From an uncultured Rhodospirillales bacterium (lineage in GTDB: Bacteria > Pseudomonadota > Alphaproteobacteria > Acetobacterales > Acetobacteraceae): a stretch of 50,463 nucleotides of DNA. Under the pieces are notes generated by a model. It had not been told where the DNA came from, did not search any database, and worked only from the letters and a program-made list of their open reading frames with translations. Shown piece by piece: positions 28,965-37,236 of the stretch. The stretch covers positions 1 to 50,463 of the forward strand of contig CAITOL010000195.1 of NCBI GenBank assembly GCA_903893975.1, given 5' to 3'. A program made the translations under genes and the position numbers. Position 1 is the first letter of the stretch, and every line of letters starts with the position of its first letter.

Positions 28965-29276
28965 ATGCCGACTTGGCTCCGGTGGCTGATCGTGGCGCCG
29001 TTTCTGTTGCTGCTTATTCTGTTCGTGCTGTCGAATACCCAGACAGTCACCTTGCGCCTCTGGCCGACTGATCTCGCGTTGCCGGTGCCACTGGCCATCG
29101 CCATTCTCGGCGGTATGGCCATTGGGGTGCTGGCCGGGGCGTTGATGCTGTGGTTTGGCAAACTCGCCGCCCGCCATGCCGCCGCCCGTGCCGAAGCCCG
29201 CATCGCCGCCCTGGAAGCCCAACTCCGGCAGCCGCAACCCACCTTGCCTGCCACCACGCTCCCCTCCCCGACCTGA
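28965..29276 (+). CDS. lapA: LapA-domain inner-membrane protein
   Basis: A 103-residue protein with two transmembrane helices (about 5-24 and 43-65) and a short cytoplasmic Ala/Arg-rich coiled tail ending in a Pro/Thr stretch. The sequence FVLSNTQTVTLRLWPTDLAL is the hallmark of the LapA (DUF1049, lipopolysaccharide assembly protein A) family, which together with LapB controls LpxC levels in E. coli. No lapB lies adjacent. It begins three bases after the ihfB stop. Confidence 0.88.
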   Translation: MPTWLRWLIVAPFLLLLILFVLSNTQTVTLRLWPTDLALPVPLAIAILGGMAIGVLAGALMLWFGKLAARHAAARAEARIAALEAQLRQPQPTLPATTLPSPT

Positions 29277-29283
29277 GAACCAC

Positions 29284-29970
29284 ATGAAAACCGGATTGAT
29301 CGCGGCGCTGGATACTACAGACCCGCAGCGCGCCCGCGCCTGGGCCACCGCCATTGCCCCGCATTGCGGCATGCTGAAGCTCGGGCTGGAGTTCTTCCTC
29401 GCCAACGGGGCCGAGGGTGTACGGTTGATCGATGATCGCCCGATCTTCCTCGACCTCAAACTGCACGATATCCCGAACACCGTCGCCGGCGGGGTGCGTG
29501 CCATCCTGCCGCTGGCCCCACACTTCCTCACCCTGCATGCCTCCGGCGGCGCCGCGATGATCGCGGCCGCGCGGGAGGCGGCAGAGACCGCCGGCTCGCG
29601 GCGCCCGCGTCTGCTGGCCGTCACCGTGCTCACCAGCCTGGATGCCGAGGCACTGCACGCCACTGGCGTTGCCGGCGGGCCGCGGCAGCAAGTGCTGCGC
29701 CTCGCCCGGCTGGCGCTGTCCGCCGGTGCCGATGGCCTGGTATGCAGCGCGCATGAAGTCGCCATGCTGCGTGACGTGCTCGGCGACGGGCCTGAGCTGA
29801 TTGTCCCCGGTATCCGCCCCGCCGGCACCGCCGCCGGCGATCAGGCCCGCACGATGACCCCGTCCGAAGCCGCTGCCGCCGGCGCCACCTGGCTCGTTGT
29901 GGGCCGGCCGATCACCGGTGCCGCCGACCCCGCCGCCGCCGCCGCCGCGATCGCCGCCGAGTTCGGCTGA
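29284..29970 (+). CDS. pyrF: Orotidine 5'-phosphate decarboxylase
   Basis: Final step of UMP synthesis, decarboxylating OMP. It is a 228-residue group I enzyme with the catalytic D-x-K-x-x-D in FLDLKLHDIPNT, the early LIAALDT aspartate, KLGLEFF, and the phosphate-binding VPGIRPAG loop and VVGRPITGA. The ATG at 29284 follows the lapA stop by seven bases. The stop TGA overlaps the trpF ATG by one base (TGATG), coupling a pyrimidine gene to a tryptophan gene, an arrangement familiar in this lineage. Confidence 0.97.
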   Translation: MKTGLIAALDTTDPQRARAWATAIAPHCGMLKLGLEFFLANGAEGVRLIDDRPIFLDLKLHDIPNTVAGGVRAILPLAPHFLTLHASGGAAMIAAAREAAETAGSRRPRLLAVTVLTSLDAEALHATGVAGGPRQQVLRLARLALSAGADGLVCSAHEVAMLRDVLGDGPELIVPGIRPAGTAAGDQARTMTPSEAAAAGATWLVVGRPITGAADPAAAAAAIAAEFG

Positions 29971-30590
29971 TGCAGGTCAAAATCTGCGGCATCAACACCG
30001 ATGCGGCGTTTGACGCGGTGGTGGAGGCCGGTGCGGATTATCTCGGCTTCGTCTTCTTCCCCCCCTCCCCCCGCGCCGTCACCCCGGCCCAGGCGGCCAG
30101 CCTCGCCGCCCGCCACGCTGGCGGGCCGGTTCGGGTGGGCCTGTTCGTGCAACCGGATGACGCGACCATCGCCGCCGCCCTGGCCGCATTGCCGCTCGCC
30201 GCCCTGCAGCTGCACGGCGTGAACCCGGAGCGTGAGCGCGCCATCCGCACCCAGTTCCAAATCCCGGTCTGGCGCGCGGTCGGCGTCGCGACGCAAGAAG
30301 ACCTGCCCAACTCGGCCGGCGCTGCGGACCTGTTGCTGCTGGACGCCAAAGCCCCCAAGGGCGCCACCCGCCCCGGCGGCAACGCCGCCACCTTCGATTG
30401 GTCGCTGCTGGCGCACTGGTCCGCGCCCTGCCGGTGGATGCTGGCCGGCGGGCTGACACCGGATAATGTCGCCGAGGCCATCCGCCTGACCGGCACGACC
30501 GGGGTGGATGTTTCCTCCGGCGTCGAATCCGCCCCCGGCGTCAAGGACCCCGCCCGCATCCGCGCCTTCATCGCCGCCGCGCGCGGTTGA
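29970..30590 (+). CDS. trpF: Phosphoribosylanthranilate isomerase
   Basis: A 206-residue TIM-barrel enzyme for the Amadori rearrangement in tryptophan biosynthesis. It starts MQVKICGIN with the catalytic cysteine in KICG, then GADYLGFVFFPPSPRAV, QLHG, the catalytic aspartate region LLLLDAKAPKG, LAGGLTPDNV, and GVDVSSGVESAPGVKDP at the C-terminus. It is coupled to pyrF by a one-base overlap. trpBA often follows trpF in alphaproteobacteria, but here a DMT exporter comes next, so trpBA must lie elsewhere. Confidence 0.97.
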   Translation: MQVKICGINTDAAFDAVVEAGADYLGFVFFPPSPRAVTPAQAASLAARHAGGPVRVGLFVQPDDATIAAALAALPLAALQLHGVNPERERAIRTQFQIPVWRAVGVATQEDLPNSAGAADLLLLDAKAPKGATRPGGNAATFDWSLLAHWSAPCRWMLAGGLTPDNVAEAIRLTGTTGVDVSSGVESAPGVKDPARIRAFIAAARG

Positions 30591-30669
30591 CCGCAGCCAT
30601 GCGAACAGACGGGACGCGCGATCCGCGCGCCCCGCTTATACCTGCGGCCCGAGACCGGAACGGGCTGAC

Positions 30670-31566
30670 ATGGCGTCCAAGACCACCCCCACACAACTCC
30701 TGATGTTCGGCTTCCTCTGCATCATGTGGGGGGCCACCTGGATCGGCATGAAAGCCGGCACCGCCACCGTGCCGCCCGGCGTGTTCTCTGGCTTGCGCTG
30801 GTCGGTCGCCGGCGCCGTGCTGCTGGGCATCCGCGCCTTGCGGGGGGAGGCGGTGCTGTTCCCACCCCGCGAGTTCTGGCGGGTGCTGCTGGTCGGCGTG
30901 TTGATGATCGCCATCAACGCCATCATCCAGCTTTACGCCCTGCGCTATGTCGGCGCCGGCCTCGCTTCGGTCGTCGGCTCCGCCCTGACCCCGATCGCGC
31001 TGCTCGGCTTCGCCAGCTGGCTCGGCCAGGAACAACTTCGCCGCCACCATTTCGTCGCCCTCGGCCTGGGCGTCTCCGGCATTCTGCTGCTGTTCGGCCC
31101 CAAGGCGCTGGCGGGCCGGCTGGATCTGACCGAGCTATTCGGCACCCTGGCCATCATCGTCAGCAGCCTCGCCTACTGCCTCGGCTCCGTGCTCGCCCGG
31201 CCGCTGATGCGCACCCTGGCCCCGGCGCAAATGGCCGCCATGGCCAACTTCCTCGGCGGCATCGTGCTGCTCACCGCCTCCATCCTGTTTGAACCCGGCG
31301 CCATCGCCGCCATGCACCTCACCTGGGGCGTCGTCCCCTGGGCGGCCTGGCTGTTCCTGCTGATCCCCGGATCGCTCGGCGCCACCACCGTCTACTTCAT
31401 CCTGGTGCGAGACTGGGGCGCCAGCCGCGCCGGCACCTACGCCTTCATCTCCCCCATCGTCTCCGTGCTGCTCGGCATCGCCCTGCTCGGCGAGCAGGTC
31501 CACCCGATCGACGCCATCGGCATGGTGCTGATGCTCATCGCCGCCTGGGTCGCGCTCAGAAAATAA
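30670..31566 (+). CDS. DMT-family (EamA) exporter
   Basis: A 298-residue ten-helix permease with two EamA repeats. Family hallmarks are the early FLCIMWGATWIGMKAG segment, LRWSVAGAVLLG, the repeat-closing YVGAGLASVVGSALTPI, and RAGTYAFISPIVSVLLGIALLGE in the second half. It is only distantly similar to the DMT gene at 10641-11519. ATG 30670 is chosen, since upstream in-frame codons overlap trpF out of frame with it. Substrate is unknown. It ends four bases before the stop of the convergent nucleoside transporter. Confidence 0.88.
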   Translation: MASKTTPTQLLMFGFLCIMWGATWIGMKAGTATVPPGVFSGLRWSVAGAVLLGIRALRGEAVLFPPREFWRVLLVGVLMIAINAIIQLYALRYVGAGLASVVGSALTPIALLGFASWLGQEQLRRHHFVALGLGVSGILLLFGPKALAGRLDLTELFGTLAIIVSSLAYCLGSVLARPLMRTLAPAQMAAMANFLGGIVLLTASILFEPGAIAAMHLTWGVVPWAAWLFLLIPGSLGATTVYFILVRDWGASRAGTYAFISPIVSVLLGIALLGEQVHPIDAIGMVLMLIAAWVALRK

Positions 31567-31570
31567 CGAC

Positions 31571-32806
31571 CTAGGCCAGCAAGCCCGCCAGCGCCCCGCT
31601 GCTGCACGTCGCCATCGTGCCGGCCAAAATCGCCCGCAACCCCAGCCCGGTAATCTCCGCCCGACGCTCCGGCACCATCGCCCCCATGCCGCCGATCATA
31701 ATTCCCAGGCTGCCGAAATTGGCGAAGCCGCACAGCGCATAGGTCAGGATCAACCGGCTTTGCGGCGACAAAGCCTCCGGCGCCGTCTGCGCCAGCCCGA
31801 GATAGGCGACAAACTCGTTCAGCACCGTCTTGCTGCCCATCAACTCCGCCGCCACCCCGGCCTCGTCCCAGGGAATCCCGATCAGATACATCACCGGCCG
31901 AAACGGCAGCGCGACAATATGCTGCAAGGTCAGCGGCGCCGCATCCCAACTCGGCAGCAGCCCCAGCGCCATATTCACCAGCGTGACAATCGCCACCGTC
32001 ACCAGCAGCACCGCGGTAATCCCGGTCATGATCGGGATCCCGTCCAGCGTGCCGCGCACCAGCGCATCCAGGCTGCCGGTGGGCTTATGCGGCAGCACGA
32101 TATCCCCATCAGCCGTGGACGGCCCGAACGGCACCATCAAGGCCGCAATCGCCAGCGCCGCCGGGGTGGAAATCACCGAGGCGATCAGAATATTGCCCAA
32201 CGCATTCGGGATCACCGGCCCCAGCATCCCGGCGTAAATCACCATCACCGTGCCGGCGATCCCCGCCAGCCCGCACGCCATCATCGCGAACAACTCACCG
32301 CGTTGCAGCCGGTGCAGCCACGGCCGGATCAGCAACGGCGCTTCGACCATGCCAACGAAAATATGCGTCGCCGCGCCCAGCGACAGCGCCCCGCCAATGC
32401 CCAGGCTCCGTTGCAGCAGCCAGCCAAACGCCTTAGTCACCGCCTGCAACACACCCCAATGGAACATCAGCGCCCCCAGTGCGGAAATCACCAGCACCAG
32501 CGGCAAAATCTTGAACGCCAGAATGAAGCTCGCGCCGGGATGCGTCTCGGCAAACGGCAACGCCCCGCCGCCGAGATAGCCGAACACGAAGCCGGTGCCG
32601 GCATCCGTCGCCCGTTCCAACGCGGAAACCGCCTCGTTCAACGCCTGCACCGCACGGCGCGCCGTGGGCAGATATATCAGCAGCACCGCGAGCCCGGCTT
32701 GCAGCAGCAACCCGCCGATCACCACGCGCCACGGAATCGCGCGCCGGTTTTCACTTAACCCCCAGGCCAAAGCCAGCAAGGCCGCCATGCCAACCAGCGC
32801 GCGCAT
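31571..32806 (-). CDS. Concentrative nucleoside transporter (CNT/NupC family)
   Basis: A 411-residue ion-coupled nucleoside importer of the inner membrane. About ten hydrophobic segments are visible. Family motifs include GYLGGGALPF, LPLVLVISALGALMFHWGV, GMVEAPLLIRPWL (the nucleoside-binding Val-Glu-Ala-Pro), and KTVLNEFVAYL with the closing TYALCGFANFGSLGI. These match the NupC fold well. It starts three bases after the stop of the upstream alpha-hydroxy-acid oxidase on the minus strand, so they share a message; the biochemical link is not evident. Confidence 0.92.
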   Translation of the reverse strand: MRALVGMAALLALAWGLSENRRAIPWRVVIGGLLLQAGLAVLLIYLPTARRAVQALNEAVSALERATDAGTGFVFGYLGGGALPFAETHPGASFILAFKILPLVLVISALGALMFHWGVLQAVTKAFGWLLQRSLGIGGALSLGAATHIFVGMVEAPLLIRPWLHRLQRGELFAMMACGLAGIAGTVMVIYAGMLGPVIPNALGNILIASVISTPAALAIAALMVPFGPSTADGDIVLPHKPTGSLDALVRGTLDGIPIMTGITAVLLVTVAIVTLVNMALGLLPSWDAAPLTLQHIVALPFRPVMYLIGIPWDEAGVAAELMGSKTVLNEFVAYLGLAQTAPEALSPQSRLILTYALCGFANFGSLGIMIGGMGAMVPERRAEITGLGLRAILAGTMATCSSGALAGLLA

Positions 32807-32809
32807 CCG

Positions 32810-33901
32810 CTAATACCCGTCGTTCAGACGCAGCAGCGGGAAGGCACTATGCACGCCCGGCGTCACCGTCGGCATCGCCGCATGCAGGAAGCTGCGGTTC
32901 AGTTCGGCAAAGCTGGATACCCCGATCAGCGCCAGGCACTCATGCACCTCGTCCTCCAGGATCTCGAGCATGTTCACCACGCCCGACGCCCCATTGGCCG
33001 CCAGCGCGTAGACATACAACCGGCCGAGCACCACCAGATCGGCGCCCAGCGCGATGCCCTTCAGCAGGTCGCTGCCACGGCTGAACCCACCATCGACCCA
33101 GATTTTCGCCCGGCCCGCCACCGCATCCACCACTTCCGGCAGCACATCCATCGTGCCCCGGCCATGGTCCAACTGCCGGCCGCCATGGTTGGACACGTGG
33201 ATCACATCCACCCCCAGATCGCAGGCCAGCTTGGCGTCCTCGGCGGTGGCAATGCCCTTCAGGATCAGCGGCAGTTTGAATTTAGACTTGTAGTCCGCCA
33301 CGTTCTGCCAGTTCAGCCGCGCCTGGAAATCGCGCGCCTCGTCCGCGCCAGCGCGCCACGGCTTGCGAAACCGCTTGGCGATATCCCGCTCGCGCCGGCT
33401 GTAATGCGCGGTATCCACCGTCAGGCAGAACGCGTCATAGCCGGCATCAATCGTCCGCTTCACGTGGTCGTCGATAAAGCTCTGATCGCCGCGCACATAA
33501 AGCTGGAAAATCTTCGGCCCGCTGCCCGCCTTCGCCACTTCCTCCAGGCTCGGCTGGCTGACCGATGACAGCATCATCGGCACGTTATACGCCCCCGCCG
33601 CTTCCGCCACCGAAGACCCGCCACCAGCTTCGAAAGACTCCAACGACCCGACCGGCGCCAGGCAGATCGGCAGGCTGATCTTCTTGCCGAACACCTCCCA
33701 ACTCGCATCGGTTTTCGACACATCCACCAGCACCCGCGGCCGAAACGCCAGGCTATCCAGCGCCTGCCGGTTGCGCGCCACCGAGGTTTCGGTCTCCGCC
33801 CCACCGATCAGGTAGTCCCAGATATAGCTGTTCAACTTCAACCGTGCCGCTTTGATGAACTCGTGCAGGTTGAGAAACTCGCCCTCGGTGTTGCTGATCA
33901 T
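32810..33901 (-). CDS. FMN-dependent alpha-hydroxy-acid oxidase/dehydrogenase
   Basis: A 363-residue member of the lactate/glycolate/mandelate oxidase family. It oxidises 2-hydroxy acids to 2-oxo acids using FMN. The catalytic His-Arg pair is in SNHGGRQLDHG. FMN-binding segments include APVGSLESF, FQLYVRGD, LILKGIATAED and VDGGFSRGSDLLKG. ATG 33901 starts MISNTEGEFLNLHEF, the usual family N-terminus. It is co-directional with the CNT transporter and divergent from a SMP-30-type lactonase (68-base shared promoter region), suggesting a sugar-acid or hydroxy-acid catabolic function. Confidence 0.9.
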   Translation of the reverse strand: MISNTEGEFLNLHEFIKAARLKLNSYIWDYLIGGAETETSVARNRQALDSLAFRPRVLVDVSKTDASWEVFGKKISLPICLAPVGSLESFEAGGGSSVAEAAGAYNVPMMLSSVSQPSLEEVAKAGSGPKIFQLYVRGDQSFIDDHVKRTIDAGYDAFCLTVDTAHYSRRERDIAKRFRKPWRAGADEARDFQARLNWQNVADYKSKFKLPLILKGIATAEDAKLACDLGVDVIHVSNHGGRQLDHGRGTMDVLPEVVDAVAGRAKIWVDGGFSRGSDLLKGIALGADLVVLGRLYVYALAANGASGVVNMLEILEDEVHECLALIGVSSFAELNRSFLHAAMPTVTPGVHSAFPLLRLNDGY

Positions 33902-33969
33902 TGCCGTCTCCCCTTGATATGCCGGCAGTTTGTGACAGGGTGCGGCCAGCGACAAGCATGGGGACGGAA

Positions 33970-34836
33970 ATGGCTGACATACGGCGCATCGGCACCACCA
34001 CGGATATCCTGGGCGAAGGCCCGGTGTGGTGCCCGCGGGAACGTGCGCTCTATTGGGTGGATATCCGTGGCCGCATGCTGCGCCGCTATGTCGAACGCGG
34101 CGAACAGGTCACATCCTGGCCCATGCCGGAGGAAATCGGCTCCCTTGCACTTTGCGAACAAGGCGGCGTGCTGCTGGCACTGAAATCCGGCATCGCCGTG
34201 TTCGATTCCATGACCGCCGGCTTCCGCAAACTGGCGGACCTGCCGGAACACGGCAAAACCCTGCGCTGCAACGATGGCAAATGCGACCGCCAGGGCCGCT
34301 TCTGGGTCGGCACCATGGAAATGTCGGAAGCCGGCGCCACCGGCAAACTCTACCGCCTCGATGATCGCGGCTGCACCATCATGCGCCGCGATATCCGCAT
34401 CCCCAACACGCTATGCTGGTCGCCAGATGGCACCACGATTTACTGGGCAGATAGCCCGCAACGGCAAATCCTCGCCTTCCCCTACGATCCCGCCACCGGC
34501 ACGCCAGGCGAACCCCGCATCTTCGCCGAAATCACCGCCCCCGCCGTACCCGATGGCGCCACAGTCGATGCGGAAGGCTATCTCTGGTCGGCGCAATACA
34601 ACGGCAGCCGGGTGGTACGTTACGCCCCCGATGGCAGCGTGGACCGGGTCATCACCCTCCCCGCGACCCAAATCACCAGCTGCGCCTTCGGCGGCACCAA
34701 CCTCTCAACCCTGTTCATCACCTCGGCCACCCAAAACCTCTCGGCTGACGTACTGGCAACGCAGCCTCTGGCTGGGGCGCTGTTTGTGGTCGATGTCGGG
34801 GTGAAGGGCGTGCGGGAGCCACGTTACGCGTTTTGA
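33970..34836 (+). CDS. SMP-30/gluconolactonase/LRE-family lactonase
   Basis: A 288-residue six-bladed beta-propeller hydrolase that opens sugar or related lactones using a divalent metal. Metal and active-site positions are visible: Glu in LGEGPVW near residue 15, Asn in RIPNTLCWSPDG, and Asp in VPDGATVDAEGYLW. LRCNDGKCDRQGRFWVGTM is the strongest family signature. ATG 33970 has GGGGACGGA upstream; ATG 33958, four codons earlier, is possible. It is divergent from the hydroxy-acid oxidase, so joint control of a sugar-acid pathway is plausible. Confidence 0.9.
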   Translation: MADIRRIGTTTDILGEGPVWCPRERALYWVDIRGRMLRRYVERGEQVTSWPMPEEIGSLALCEQGGVLLALKSGIAVFDSMTAGFRKLADLPEHGKTLRCNDGKCDRQGRFWVGTMEMSEAGATGKLYRLDDRGCTIMRRDIRIPNTLCWSPDGTTIYWADSPQRQILAFPYDPATGTPGEPRIFAEITAPAVPDGATVDAEGYLWSAQYNGSRVVRYAPDGSVDRVITLPATQITSCAFGGTNLSTLFITSATQNLSADVLATQPLAGALFVVDVGVKGVREPRYAF

Positions 34837-34845
34837 AGAGCAGCG

Positions 34846-34968
34846 CTGCTTTTTTGAAAAAAGCAGGCAAAAACGTTTATCAATTCCTAGCCGTTGGCGT
34901 ACTCTCACCCGGGAGATTGCCGCGAAGACAGGCATGGATGAAAAGTTCTTTTTGTTCGCAAAGAGAGC
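34846..34968. repeat. Dispersed intergenic repeat, copy B
   Basis: A 123-base element after the lactonase gene. Hairpin one at 34846-34866 is CTGCTTTTTT, one-base loop, AAAAAAGCAG. A core follows with CAAAAACGTTTATCAAT and GGCGTACTCTCACC, the latter shared with copy C. The end hairpin at 34945-34968 matches copy A's GTTCTTTTTGTTC but has decayed on its second arm. The location suggests that it can terminate lactonase transcription. It is followed by a short AT-rich patch (34976-35010). Confidence 0.75.
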
Positions 34969-35028
34969 ATGCTGAATGATATTAGTTATGATATCGTAAT
35001 ATTAACGACAAGCCTGTGCCCTACGCAT

Positions 35029-35601
35029 CTAACCCAACTTTTCATCCACCGGCCGCAACCGCCAATCGCCCGCCAGCAGTGCCGCCCGCCCCGGCTCCCA
35101 GGCCGGTTCCCGCTTCGCCCGCACCCGGCGCGGCCGGGGCCGCACCGGCCGCGCCAGCCCGGCAACCGCGGTTACCCCCAGCATCCGGCACACCGGCCGC
35201 AGCACTCGGCCTACCGCCGGCATCGCCGCCAGCAACGCCTGCATCTCAGGCTCCCGCAACAAATGCTGTAATTGGGACGCATAGGCCGCCGCCTCATAGC
35301 CCAACACGCGCACCAACCAGCCGCGCCCGCCAGGCAAGCGCATCCCAGCCGCCGGCGCCGTCGCCGTGCGCTCCCGTTTAGCGCCAGGTGCGCGCGCCAC
35401 CACCGGCCGCGCCACCGCCCGCTCCAGCCGCCGCACGGCCCGGTTCAACCAGCGCCACAACGGCACAATCAGCGCCAGCAAATCCGGCCGGCGCAAAAAC
35501 CGCGCCGCGATCAGCCCCGCCAACGCCCCCAGAATCCGCGCAAAACGCTGCACCGTCTCCGGTGCGGCATCGGTGGGGGTAAAGGGAGCGGCTGTGGTCA
35601 T
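35029..35601 (-). CDS. Hypothetical arginine/proline-rich protein
   Basis: A 190-residue protein, very rich in Arg, Ala, Leu and Pro, with no recognised domain. The N-terminal half has two moderately hydrophobic stretches, ARILGALAGLIAARFL and LLALIVPLWRWLNRAV, flanked by arginines, perhaps membrane-associated helices. The C-terminal third is highly basic (RPVRPRPRRVRAKRE). ATG 35601 lacks a clear Shine-Dalgarno site, and the upstream DNA is AT-rich. Alternative starts extend to 35637. The strong minus-strand frame and codon pattern support a real gene, probably lineage-restricted. Confidence 0.6.
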   Translation of the reverse strand: MTTAAPFTPTDAAPETVQRFARILGALAGLIAARFLRRPDLLALIVPLWRWLNRAVRRLERAVARPVVARAPGAKRERTATAPAAGMRLPGGRGWLVRVLGYEAAAYASQLQHLLREPEMQALLAAMPAVGRVLRPVCRMLGVTAVAGLARPVRPRPRRVRAKREPAWEPGRAALLAGDWRLRPVDEKLG

Positions 35602-35670
35602 GTTTTTATAAATAACAAATTTGGCTGCAAGCCGCAAGCAAATTCATCACCTGCCCGGCAGTTCCGCGCC

Positions 35671-36393
35671 CTATCGTGCCGCCGTCGGGCGCAGTACCGC
35701 AATCGGGTGGCGATAGTCCGGCTCGCCCAAACCCGGCCGATCCTCCACAAACGGCGTCACCGGAAACAGGGACAGCACCCCGCCGGCCCAGCGAAACGCG
35801 ATCACGCGTTGTGTCGCCTTCGGGCCAAGCAGAAAAAAATCGAACCGATCGAACACGTGATCGTTCTGCAACTGATAGCGTCCCGCCAGCCCGGCGCCGC
35901 GCATCTGTCCGTCCGCGCCGAACACAACCTTATCGCCTTTGGCGTCGGTATAGTTGCCCACCAGCGCCGCCGTCACCATGGCACGGTCAACATCGTCGAG
36001 CCGCGTGTAGCCAAGCGGGCGGCCTTTGAAAACAGTTTGGAAATGGTCGGCGCGGTCGGCCTCCGCCCCCGCAGACAGACTAAAGCCGCACGCTTCGCCA
36101 TTGCATGGCGCGCCGACCAATCTGCCGTCGGGATGGCGAACAAACACCACCTCCCACTCATGCCAGTTCCAGTTGGCTTCAAACGCCAGCCCGGCATCGG
36201 TCGGGCGAACCGCCATCACTTGCGGGATTTCGCGCTGCAATCCGTCCATGATCGCCTGGTTCGGGGAGCGCGTCGCCCGCAGCATCGCCAGCGTCCGGTC
36301 TTCCAGATAGCCACCGGGCTGCAACGGCGTGCCGGCCTGCGCCACCGAAAGCGCGCCGGCCAGCAGCACCGCAACCCAGGGCAACCGGCGCAA
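35671..36393 (-). CDS. Secreted hypothetical protein
   Basis: A 240-residue protein beginning with a signal peptide, RRLPWVAVLLAGALSVAQAG, cleaved around Ala20, hence predicted periplasmic. The mature part has FEANWNWHEWEVVFVRHPDG, two nearby cysteines (PCNGEACGF, a probable disulfide), and a late HVFDRFDFFLLGP segment. No family is recognised. The start is a TTG at 36393, one base after the stop of the enoyl-CoA hydratase gene with GGGG nearby; no earlier ATG would give a signal peptide. It therefore looks like the second gene of that transcript. Confidence 0.72.
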   Translation of the reverse strand: MRRLPWVAVLLAGALSVAQAGTPLQPGGYLEDRTLAMLRATRSPNQAIMDGLQREIPQVMAVRPTDAGLAFEANWNWHEWEVVFVRHPDGRLVGAPCNGEACGFSLSAGAEADRADHFQTVFKGRPLGYTRLDDVDRAMVTAALVGNYTDAKGDKVVFGADGQMRGAGLAGRYQLQNDHVFDRFDFFLLGPKATQRVIAFRWAGGVLSLFPVTPFVEDRPGLGEPDYRHPIAVLRPTAAR

Positions 36394-36394
36394 A

Positions 36395-37171
36395 CTATCG
36401 CCCCTTGAAACGCGGCTTCCGCTTCTCCCGAAACGCCGAGACGCCCTCTTTATGGTCCTCGGTCTGGTTCAGGCTCGGCTGCACAAACGCCTCATATTCC
36501 AGATAGTCCTCCATGCTGGGGGAGGTCGCCACATGGAACAACTTTTTCGACAGCCCCAGCGCAAAGGTCGGCCCCTCGGCGAGGTCCGCCGCCATCGCCC
36601 GGGCGCGGTCCATCAATTCGGCATCGGGATACACATGGTTGACCAGCCCGAGCGTTTTCGCCTCGGCGGCGTCGATCACCCGTCCGGTGAACACCAGTTC
36701 CTTGGCGATGTTCATCGGCAACCGGCGGGACAGGTACCAGATCGCCCCGCCATCCGGCGCCAGCCCGATGCGGCGGAAGGTCTGGCCGAAGCGGGCGCCT
36801 TCGCCGGCCAGGGTGATGTCGCAGCCCAACGCCAGCGACCAGCCGATCCCCACCGCATGGCCTTGCACCGCGGCGACCACCGGTTTTTCCAGCGCGTGGA
36901 TCAGCCGCATATAAATATGGCTCAGGCTTTGCAGCCGGGTCCGCGCTTCGGTGATGCCGCTGCCATCGGCCATTTTGTCCACATCGGCGCCGGCGCAGAA
37001 ATTCTTGCCCGCCCCGGTCAGCAAAATCGCCCGCACCGAGCGATCGAAGCGCAGTTTCTGAAACGTTTCGATCAGCCCTTCGCGCATTTCGCGGGTCAAC
37101 GCGTTCATTTTGTCCGGCCGGTCCAACGTGACCGTCGCCACCGCGCCGTCTTGTGTTGTTGTGATGGACAT
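36395..37171 (-). CDS. Enoyl-CoA hydratase/isomerase family protein
   Basis: A 258-residue crotonase-fold enzyme acting on acyl-CoA thioesters. CoA- and oxyanion-hole motifs are visible: LDRPDKMNALT, GKNFCAGADV (first backbone amide), and VVAAVQGHAVGIGWSLALGCD (second). The position of catalytic Glu in hydratases lies around FGQTFRRIGLAPDGG, where the usual pair of glutamates is not both retained, so isomerase or other crotonase activity is possible. ATG 37171 follows a G-rich ribosome site. It sits beside a serine hydrolase and amidase on the same strand. Confidence 0.87.
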   Translation of the reverse strand: MSITTTQDGAVATVTLDRPDKMNALTREMREGLIETFQKLRFDRSVRAILLTGAGKNFCAGADVDKMADGSGITEARTRLQSLSHIYMRLIHALEKPVVAAVQGHAVGIGWSLALGCDITLAGEGARFGQTFRRIGLAPDGGAIWYLSRRLPMNIAKELVFTGRVIDAAEAKTLGLVNHVYPDAELMDRARAMAADLAEGPTFALGLSKKLFHVATSPSMEDYLEYEAFVQPSLNQTEDHKEGVSAFREKRKPRFKGR

Positions 37172-37236
37172 CTTGTTTCCCCCCTGCACGCGTCGGCACG
37201 TCAGACCGGGGCGCGGCGTACCGCGCCCCGTGCGCC

